6,134 nt of DNA from Lysobacteraceae bacterium (GTDB taxonomy: Bacteria; Pseudomonadota; Gammaproteobacteria; Xanthomonadales; Rhodanobacteraceae), in the NCBI GenBank assembly GCA_018971925.1, contig JAGWZT010000130.1:1-6134 (forward strand), written 5' to 3'. Below are positions 1 to 4,331 of the stretch, piece after piece; the first letter of the stretch is position 1, and each line of letters opens with the position of its first letter. Below the pieces are notes generated by a model. That model searched no databases. It saw only the letters and a program-made list of their open reading frames with translations, and was not told the origin of the DNA. A program made the position numbers and the translations under genes.

Positions 1-438
1 ATCCGAACCTTCACGCTGGACCAGTTTCCAGTCGACCGCCACGTGGCCTTGTGGGCCGAGGAATCTTCCCTCGACGGCCTTGCCGGGGAAGTGTTCCACC
101 AACCGTGACGCTTTCGCATCCACCGGCAACGAGGTTTCACGCAGCTCCCCCTGCAAACGGAAATCACCCGCAGCAAGCGTGCCGCCATCCTTGAACGTCA
201 GCGAAAACGGATCGGTAATTTCAATCGTGGCGTGGTGCCACGCGTCGGTCACCACGAGGTTGGACAACGCCCCGCCTCCGAGCTTCCAGCTCGCGGCGAC
301 GGTGCCGTTGCCGAACGCGCCTTCCGATGCATGTTCCTGCGCCGCCGTTGCATCGGCGGCCACCGCCACGCCGGCGATCAGCGCCAATGCGAAACAGAAG
401 ATACCCGCGCGAACAACGCATCGATGATTGGCGAGCAT
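1..438 (-). CDS. Secreted protein of unknown function, N-terminal part (3' end outside window)
   Basis: An open frame of 146 codons runs from an ATG at 438 to the window edge with no stop, so the C-terminal part is missing. The product starts with a clear Sec signal peptide: a basic n-region (MLANHRCVVRAG), a hydrophobic core (IFCFALALIAGVAVA) and an Ala-X-Ala site giving probable cleavage after about residue 27. The mature part, from about residue 41, is beta-rich and hydrophilic, with short strands such as VAASWKL, ATIEITDPFSLTF, GDFRLQGEL and HVAVDWKLV. This resembles an N-terminal beta-sandwich domain ahead of a larger catalytic region. From memory it recalls large secreted proteins of Xanthomonadales annotated as 'enterotoxin' or glycoside-hydrolase-like, but I see no catalytic motif and assign no function. 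No good Shine-Dalgarno precedes the ATG; a hairpin at 444-491 ends five bases upstream. Periplasmic or extracellular location is inferred from the signal peptide. Confidence 0.72.
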   Translation of the reverse strand, partial: MLANHRCVVRAGIFCFALALIAGVAVAADATAAQEHASEGAFGNGTVAASWKLGGGALSNLVVTDAWHHATIEITDPFSLTFKDGGTLAAGDFRLQGELRETSLPVDAKASRLVEHFPGKAVEGRFLGPQGHVAVDWKLVQREGSD

Positions 439-443
439 GCAAA

Positions 444-491
444 GGTTCCGGCTGCGCGGGAGGCGCCCCGCGCAGCTATTGTGCCGGAACC
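444..491 (-). terminator. Strong GC-rich hairpin after mddA, candidate terminator or leader hairpin
   Basis: Positions 451-460 pair perfectly with 467-476 (10 bp, six-base loop). Positions 444-450 (ggttccg) pair with 485-491 (cggaacc), extending the stem to 17 bp around an eight-base one-sided bulge (477-484). Read on the minus strand, it begins 20 bases after the mddA stop and is followed by only three T residues, then GC and the ATG of the secreted-protein gene at 438. The stem strength and position fit a terminator for the mddA transcript, but the U-tract is poor. Because it abuts the next start codon it could instead affect translation of that gene. Confidence 0.5.
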
Positions 492-510
492 GTGCGCCGG
501 ACTGCGCTTG

Positions 511-1284
511 CTATCGCTTCGACGGAATAAAATCCGGCTCGCCGCGATGCTTCGGCCGCGGCCACGGGCAGATCATCGGCACCTCCCGGCGATATTCGCG
601 ATATTCAACGTGCGCCGCGATCAGGTCGCGTTCCTCGAGGAACCGCACCGCGATCAGGATGTAGCCCATGGTCGCGATCGCGAACAGCAGGTGCCCGGTG
701 CTCATACGCGGGATCGCCCAGAACGCGATGATGAAACCCAGCATCAAGGGATGACGAACAATGCGGTAGTAGAAACTGTCGACGAATTCCGGTGGCGTAT
801 AGGAGATGCCGCGCGCGCGCAGCCAGACCTGGCGCAACCCGAACAGGTCGAAATGATTGATGACGAAGGTGCCGCTCAGGACGACCAGCCAGCCGAACGC
901 TGACAGCGCATAGAGCAGCCACCACGCCCATCCCTGGCCAACGTCCCAAACGGCTCCGGGCAACGGCCGCCACTGCCAGTACAACAGGATCAACACCAGG
1001 CTGGTCAACAGCACATACGTACTGCGTTCGATCGACGGGCTCATCCAGGCTGCCAGCCAATTCTTGAAACCGCGCCGCGCCATCCCGCTGTGCTGCACGG
1101 CAAACAGGCCCAGCAGCATGACGTCGACGATCCAGTCGCCAACCGCGCCGGCCGGATCGGGCATCGGATGGTTCAGCGTCTTCGGCAACGGCGCGTCCGC
1201 GACGAAGCCGATGGCGTAGAGGAACGTCAGGAAGAACACGACGTAACAAATGACGCCATATAACAATATCGATGCGTTGCGCAT
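511..1284 (-). CDS. mddA: Methanethiol S-methyltransferase (MddA-like), integral membrane
   Basis: A 257-residue polytopic membrane protein that looks like MddA, which uses S-adenosylmethionine to methylate methanethiol to dimethyl sulfide. Hydrophobic segments lie at about residues 5-28, 50-64, 89-103, 120-142 and 181-212. The C-terminal half carries the signature of the isoprenylcysteine methyltransferase/NnrU-like superfamily: RHPLMLG (177-183), EERDL (217-221), a Tyr-rich stretch (YREYRREVP), then a CPWP motif near 239. Segments AVQHS (62-66), IERSTYVLL, WQWRP and NHFDLFGLRQVW (143-154) match what I recall of MddA. Length is close to the family's usual size. I chose the ATG at 1284 because GGTGAGGG lies five bases upstream; an in-frame ATG at 1320 adds 12 polar residues but has no good ribosome binding site. 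It follows the GFA-domain gene by 45 bases and is probably cotranscribed with it. A related alkylthiol or phenol methyltransferase is the main alternative. Confidence 0.82.
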   Translation of the reverse strand: MRNASILLYGVICYVVFFLTFLYAIGFVADAPLPKTLNHPMPDPAGAVGDWIVDVMLLGLFAVQHSGMARRGFKNWLAAWMSPSIERSTYVLLTSLVLILLYWQWRPLPGAVWDVGQGWAWWLLYALSAFGWLVVLSGTFVINHFDLFGLRQVWLRARGISYTPPEFVDSFYYRIVRHPLMLGFIIAFWAIPRMSTGHLLFAIATMGYILIAVRFLEERDLIAAHVEYREYRREVPMICPWPRPKHRGEPDFIPSKR

Positions 1285-1289
1285 GGCTG

Positions 1290-1297
1290 CCCTCACC
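1290..1297 (-). promoter_or_regulatory. Ribosome binding site deciding the mddA start
   Basis: On the minus strand GGTGAGGG sits five bases before the ATG at 1284. The in-frame ATG 36 bases upstream (1320) has only a weak GAG near it, so this site favours the shorter, 257-residue protein. Confidence 0.6.
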
Positions 1298-1329
1298 GAC
1301 GATGAACCGTCATGACCCATCCGTTTTAC

Positions 1330-1764
1330 TTACTCGACCAGCGCGACACCGGAACCGCCCATGGCGTCCGGCAGGTCCCTGAGCTTGGTCACGCCGTCCC
1401 GGATCGGCAGCACGGTTTCCTGGTAATGCACGTGCACGCCGGGCCGGAAATCGAAATCCTCGATGATGGCCGCGTAAACATCGACCAGTCCCCACGCGGG
1501 ATGCTCGGTCAACACGTGGCCACCGCAGTTCATGCACCAGCAGCGTACGCTGGCCGGGGTCTTGGCGTAATGGCCGAGTCGTTCTTCGCCCCTGGCAATA
1601 CGGACTGCCGAGTTCGGCCACAGCGTGAAGGCGTTCACCGGCCCCGCCGACCAGTGTCGGCAGGACTCACAATGGCAATACCCCATCGCCTCGGGCGCGC
1701 CATCGAGTTCGAGTTCGACGGCACCACAGAAGCAACGCGCCGTATGTTTCTCGGTATTGTTCAT
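1330..1764 (-). CDS. GFA (Mss4-fold) domain zinc-binding protein
   Basis: A 144-residue protein filled by one GFA/CENP-V-type domain, named after glutathione-dependent formaldehyde-activating enzyme (Gfa). The zinc-ligand pattern is visible: CFC (Cys11, Cys13), CHCESC (Cys30, Cys32, Cys35) and CWCMNCG (Cys75, Cys77, Cys80). In the family, two zinc ions bind such cysteines, one structural and one catalytic; the founding member was proposed to promote formaldehyde-glutathione adduct formation, but most members have no proven reaction. The aromatic segment after the second cluster (AFTLWP) and the C-terminal DVYAAIIEDF stretch are also typical. It is probably cytoplasmic, with no signal peptide or membrane segment. 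The ATG at 1764 is chosen because GGAGGAGG precedes it; the frame stays open upstream to 1863, but that part has poor coding character. It lies directly upstream of mddA on the same strand. The exact substrate is unknown. Confidence 0.88.
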   Translation of the reverse strand: MNNTEKHTARCFCGAVELELDGAPEAMGYCHCESCRHWSAGPVNAFTLWPNSAVRIARGEERLGHYAKTPASVRCWCMNCGGHVLTEHPAWGLVDVYAAIIEDFDFRPGVHVHYQETVLPIRDGVTKLRDLPDAMGGSGVALVE

Positions 1765-1768
1765 GCGT

Positions 1769-1776
1769 CCTCCTCC
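1769..1776 (-). promoter_or_regulatory. Very strong ribosome binding site for the GFA-domain gene
   Basis: GGAGGAGG on the minus strand, ending four bases before the ATG at 1764 (seven bases if counted from the first GGAGG). It fixes the start against the longer open frame reaching 1863 and suggests high translation of the GFA-domain protein. Confidence 0.75.
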
Positions 1777-1778
1777 GT

Positions 1779-1886
1779 TCAATGCTTCATCGCGGATGGC
1801 TTCGACGGATCGTCGGCCGGGTCGACATAGTAGATCCGGAACGGACCGTAGAACGAAGAACACCGGATGCCACCGGAATGCGACAC
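1779..1886 (-). CDS. Possible small protein (35 aa), unrecognised
   Basis: In the 144-base gap between the FAD oxidoreductase stop and the GFA-domain gene, one minus-strand frame reads as protein from a GTG at 1886 to a TGA at 1779-1781. The product is 35 residues with a core of SSFYGPFRIYYVDPADDP and tail SKPSAMKH. Of its 35 codons, 26 end in G or C, and the other two frames over the same stretch look much less like coding sequence here. The TGA lies 14 bases before the GFA start, and the GFA ribosome binding site fills that gap, so translational coupling is possible. The frame continues open upstream into the FAD gene, where it is only a shadow. Weak points are the lack of a good ribosome binding site before the GTG and the small size. 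It may be a true small protein, the eroded C-terminus of a lost gene, or chance. I do not recognise a family. Confidence 0.33.
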   Translation of the reverse strand: MSHSGGIRCSSFYGPFRIYYVDPADDPSKPSAMKH

Positions 1887-1908
1887 GCGCGCAGCGCCAC
1901 CCGGCCTT

Positions 1909-3189
1909 TCAGCCTTCCAGCATCGCCTTCCAGCGATCCTTCGCTTCCAACCACCAGTACTGCGCCTGGGCGCCCAGGTAGCCGAACGGCCGGTGGGTGC
2001 TCTGCAATCCGAACTCTGCGAATTTGCGCCAACCCTCGCCGCCCTGCGCCAGCGCATCGGCCAGCAGTTCGCCTGCCGCGCCGGTCGGCGCGGTGCCGTG
2101 GCCACCGAAGGCCTGCATCCACCACAGGCCATCGCCGCGCGTGCCGAGTTGCGGCATCTGGTGGCGGGCGTAGCTCATCAAACCCGACCACGCGAATTCG
2201 ATCTTCACGCCTTCCAGTTGCGGAAACACGCGCAGCAGGTCGCGCAGCAGCAGTTTCTTCACCGCCTGCGGCGAACGATTGCGGATGGAAATGCGCCCGC
2301 CCCACAACAAACGTTCGTCCTTGAGCGGGCGGTAGTAGTCGAATGCGAAACGTGTATCGTAGATCGCGGCCTCGGTGTGCAGACACTCGCGCAGACGTTC
2401 ACCCAGGGACTCCGTCACCATCACATAGGTCGCGATCGGCAATACCGCGCGATCGACCTGCGGTTGCAGGTGCGCGAGGTAACCGCCGCACGCAAGCACC
2501 ACGGTTTGGGCCTGCACTTCGCCTGCATCGGTGCGTATGCGCCAACCAGCGCCGCCGCGTTCGATCTTCCGCACCCGGGAATGCTCGTTGAAATGCACGC
2601 CCTGCCCTTGTGCCGCACGGACCAGTCCATGCAGGTAATCGAGGGGATGCAGGTGCAGTGCGTTGCGTTCGAACAGCGCATCGTGATAGCGACCGCTGTG
2701 GATCACGCCGCGCAACTGCGATTCCTCCAGCCACTCCCATTCGACGCCATAGGTTTCTTTCAGCAGTTGCTGCCGCGCCTGTAGGATGGACTTGTCGCGA
2801 AACCAGTTCGCCCAGATCACGCCGGCATCGACGGCGTCGCACTCGATCGCGTATTGCCTGATGCGGCGACGAATCAAATCCACCGCGCGGGTGGTCGCGC
2901 CGTACAGCCCGCGCGCGCGTTCCGCGCCGAGTTGCCGGAGCAGTGCATCCTCACCCAGCGAGTAGCCGGCGAAAACGAAACCACCGTTGCGGCCGGATGC
3001 ACCATGACCGATGCCTTCGCTCTCCAGCAGCACCACGTCGCGCACGCCGCGCTCGGCGAGGCTGAGTGCCAGGCAGACGCCGGCATAACCACCGCCGACG
3101 ATCGCGACACGCGCCTCCTGCTGGCCTTCGAGCGGCGGCAGGGATTCGAACGGGCGAGCACTCGCGGCGTACCAGGTATCCGGCATCAT
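1909..3189 (-). CDS. FAD-dependent oxidoreductase, DAO family (PuuB/OrdL-like)
   Basis: A 426-residue protein of the D-amino-acid oxidase/glycine oxidase-like flavoprotein family, most like gamma-glutamylputrescine oxidase (PuuB/OrdL). The N-terminal dinucleotide fold is clear: VAIVGGGYAGVCLALSLAERG at about 28-48, ending in the FAD-ribose-binding acid Glu56 of VVLLES. It is followed by GASGRNGG (63-70), characteristic of this subgroup. A second FAD-contacting segment (VVLACGGYLA) lies near 230-239, GGRISIRN at 298-304, and the C-terminal FAD motif around GGHGTAPTGAAGELLA (362-377). Length is normal for the family. It would oxidise an amine or amino acid C-N bond with oxygen or another acceptor in the cytoplasm; the substrate cannot be read from sequence, and no other putrescine pathway gene is here. 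Two ATGs adjoin (3189, 3186) with GGGCGG immediately before; a four-codon mini-ORF (3200-3186) overlaps the start. It lies 58 bases after galU and could be read through from it. Confidence 0.87.
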   Translation of the reverse strand: MMPDTWYAASARPFESLPPLEGQQEARVAIVGGGYAGVCLALSLAERGVRDVVLLESEGIGHGASGRNGGFVFAGYSLGEDALLRQLGAERARGLYGATTRAVDLIRRRIRQYAIECDAVDAGVIWANWFRDKSILQARQQLLKETYGVEWEWLEESQLRGVIHSGRYHDALFERNALHLHPLDYLHGLVRAAQGQGVHFNEHSRVRKIERGGAGWRIRTDAGEVQAQTVVLACGGYLAHLQPQVDRAVLPIATYVMVTESLGERLRECLHTEAAIYDTRFAFDYYRPLKDERLLWGGRISIRNRSPQAVKKLLLRDLLRVFPQLEGVKIEFAWSGLMSYARHQMPQLGTRGDGLWWMQAFGGHGTAPTGAAGELLADALAQGGEGWRKFAEFGLQSTHRPFGYLGAQAQYWWLEAKDRWKAMLEG

Positions 3190-3247
3190 CCGCCCAGCAT
3201 AACGCTGGCCACCGTTTCAGGCTGGAACCAGGCGTTACCGAGCCGGA

Positions 3248-4105
3248 TCAGCGTGCAATCGAAGCGGCTTCCACCAGATGACGCAGATCGGGATCGGCCG
3301 CGGCGAAATGCAGCGTCGCCCGCACCATGCCTGCCTTGTTGCCGCAGTCGAAGCGCGTGCCGGCGAAGCGGTGCGCGAGCACCGGCGCTTCGGCCAGCAA
3401 TGCTGCGATGGCATCGGTCAACTGGATTTCACCGCCCGCACCGGGCGTGGTCTTCTCGAGCAATTCGAAAATACGTGCCGGCAGCACATAGCGGCCCACC
3501 ACGGCGAGGTTGGAGGGCGCGTCCGCGGGTTTCGGTTTTTCCACCATGTGGCGAATGCGATCGCCACCGCCATCGACGTCGACGATGCCGTACTTGCCGG
3601 TATCGGCGTGCGGCACTTCCTCGACCGCGAGTACCCCGGTCTTGCCGTCGGCCGCGCGTTCGGCCATCTGCCGCAATGCACCCGGCCCATCGTTCACGAT
3701 CAGGTCGTCCGGGAGGATGATGCCGAACGGCTCGTCGCCGATGACGGCTTTGGCGCACAGCACCGCATGTCCCAGGCCCAGCGCCTGTTCCTGGGTGACG
3801 TACACGCAACGCACGTGCGGCGGCAGCAGGCCCTGCACCATCGCCAGCAGTTCGCGCTTGCCGGCGCGTTCCAGCGTTTCCTCCAGCTCGTAGGCGGAAT
3901 CGAAATAATCCGCGATGGAATGCTTGTAGCGGTTGGTGACGAACACCAGCGTGTCGGCGCCGGCATCGACGGCTTCGTCGACCGCGTACTGGATCAGCGG
4001 ACGGTCGAGCACCGGCAGCATTTCCTTGGCGACGACCTTGGTGGCGGGAAGAAAGCGGGTGCCCATGCCAGCCACCGGGAAAACCACCTTGCGCAGTCGT
4101 GTCAC
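3248..4105 (-). CDS. galU: UTP-glucose-1-phosphate uridylyltransferase (GalU)
   Basis: GalU joins UTP and glucose 1-phosphate to give UDP-glucose and pyrophosphate, the glucosyl donor for exopolysaccharide, LPS and related glycans. The 285-residue protein is full length and matches the bacterial GalU/nucleotidyltransferase fold. It shows the nucleotide-binding loop AGMGTRFLPATK (12-23), then KEMLPV, DRPLIQYAVDEA (34-45), TNRYKHSIADYFD, LGLGHAVLCAK (109-119), the metal-binding LPDDL (131-135), VEKPKP (188-193) with the substrate-binding Lys190, SNLAVVGRYVL, GGEIQLTDAI (224-233) and FDCG (252-255). Residue 26 is Ala where GalU normally has Pro in the PKEMLP motif. Translation starts at GTG, supported by AAGGA six bases upstream. 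It follows the sugar dehydratase across a 226-base gap. Both genes supply nucleotide sugars for surface polysaccharide, but the gap and hairpins suggest galU may have its own promoter. Confidence 0.97.
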   Translation of the reverse strand: MTRLRKVVFPVAGMGTRFLPATKVVAKEMLPVLDRPLIQYAVDEAVDAGADTLVFVTNRYKHSIADYFDSAYELEETLERAGKRELLAMVQGLLPPHVRCVYVTQEQALGLGHAVLCAKAVIGDEPFGIILPDDLIVNDGPGALRQMAERAADGKTGVLAVEEVPHADTGKYGIVDVDGGGDRIRHMVEKPKPADAPSNLAVVGRYVLPARIFELLEKTTPGAGGEIQLTDAIAALLAEAPVLAHRFAGTRFDCGNKAGMVRATLHFAAADPDLRHLVEAASIAR

Positions 4106-4111
4106 GTCTTT

Positions 4112-4116
4112 TCCTT
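4112..4116 (-). promoter_or_regulatory. Ribosome binding site supporting the GTG start of galU
   Basis: AAGGA on the minus strand, six bases before the GTG at 4105. There is no nearby upstream in-frame ATG with comparable support, and the encoded MTRLRKVVFPVAG matches the usual GalU N-terminus. Confidence 0.65.
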
Positions 4117-4188
4117 GATTGTTGCGATTCTGAAATTCGCCTGTTCGAAGCGGCTGTTGGTGAAAAGTCAGGGCGAGGACGGACGCTT

Positions 4189-4211
4189 ACGCGATGCCGG
4201 TGGCATCGCGT
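4189..4211 (-). terminator. Perfect 10-bp hairpin with 3-base loop
   Basis: acgcgatgcc (4189-4198) is exactly complementary to ggcatcgcgt (4202-4211) around a three-base loop. ggac (4181-4184) and gtcc (4212-4215) can add four outer pairs past a four-base bulge. It lies 120 bases beyond the dehydratase stop and 83 bases before the galU start. On the minus strand it is followed by AAGCGTCC, not a T-run, so it is not a classical intrinsic terminator. It may be an RNA 3'-end stabiliser, part of a Rho-dependent terminator or a leader element. Confidence 0.4.
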
Positions 4212-4225
4212 GTCCGACCAAGCGA

Positions 4226-4259
4226 CCGGCCAAGGATGGCCGGGCCGGCGCCCAGCGCC
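4226..4259 (-). repeat. Two adjacent GC-rich inverted repeats
   Basis: ggcgc (4247-4251) pairs with gcgcc (4255-4259) around three bases, and ccggcc (4226-4231) pairs with ggccgg (4238-4243) around six bases. Both stems are short and GC-only; they stand directly before the longer hairpin at 4189-4211 in the direction of transcription. Individually they could be chance in GC-rich DNA. Confidence 0.35.
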
Positions 4260-4331
4260 ATGGATGGCTGCTTGCTGAAGCATTTGTCATCGGCATCTCC
4301 GACGAAACAGCGATCACGGACGATCGCAGGA

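Larger units (their letters stand above)
4106..4331 (-). other. Intergenic region between dehydratase and galU, with three hairpins and possible galU promoter
   Basis: This is the longest non-coding stretch in the window. Its distal half, read on the minus strand, holds three successive inverted repeats (4247-4259, 4226-4243, 4189-4211). The half next to galU (about 4106-4165) is noticeably richer in A and T than the surroundings, as expected for a promoter and leader. I could not find a well-spaced pair of sigma-70 boxes; CAGAAT around 4126-4131 is a possible -10 without a convincing -35. Short open frames here (for example an MPMTNAS... peptide) have no coding character. Confidence 0.4.

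Noticed and set aside
232..903. 223-codon open frame on the plus strand
   Set aside because: It crosses antisense to two genes and the hairpin between them, with Arg/Asp-rich sequence and no motif. The opposite strand has a membrane protein and a signal-peptide protein.
1765..1863. 33-residue N-terminal extension of the GFA-domain protein
   Set aside because: The frame is open, but its third codon positions are poor in G/C and the strongest ribosome binding site in the window lies just before the ATG at 1764. GFA proteins normally begin shortly before the first Cys pair.
1867..2784. 305-codon open frame on the plus strand
   Set aside because: Antisense to the FAD oxidoreductase, which has clear FAD-binding motifs and normal length. 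The plus-strand product shows no recognisable domain.
3201..3236. Possible hairpin between galU and the FAD oxidoreductase
   Set aside because: The ends aacgc-tgg and ccaggcgtt pair only with a bulge and a loop of about 19 bases, and no T-run follows; too weak to call a terminator.
4190..4331. Small peptides in the dehydratase-galU gap
   Set aside because: Short frames such as one beginning MPMTNAS lack coding character and a ribosome binding site, and they run through the inverted repeats.
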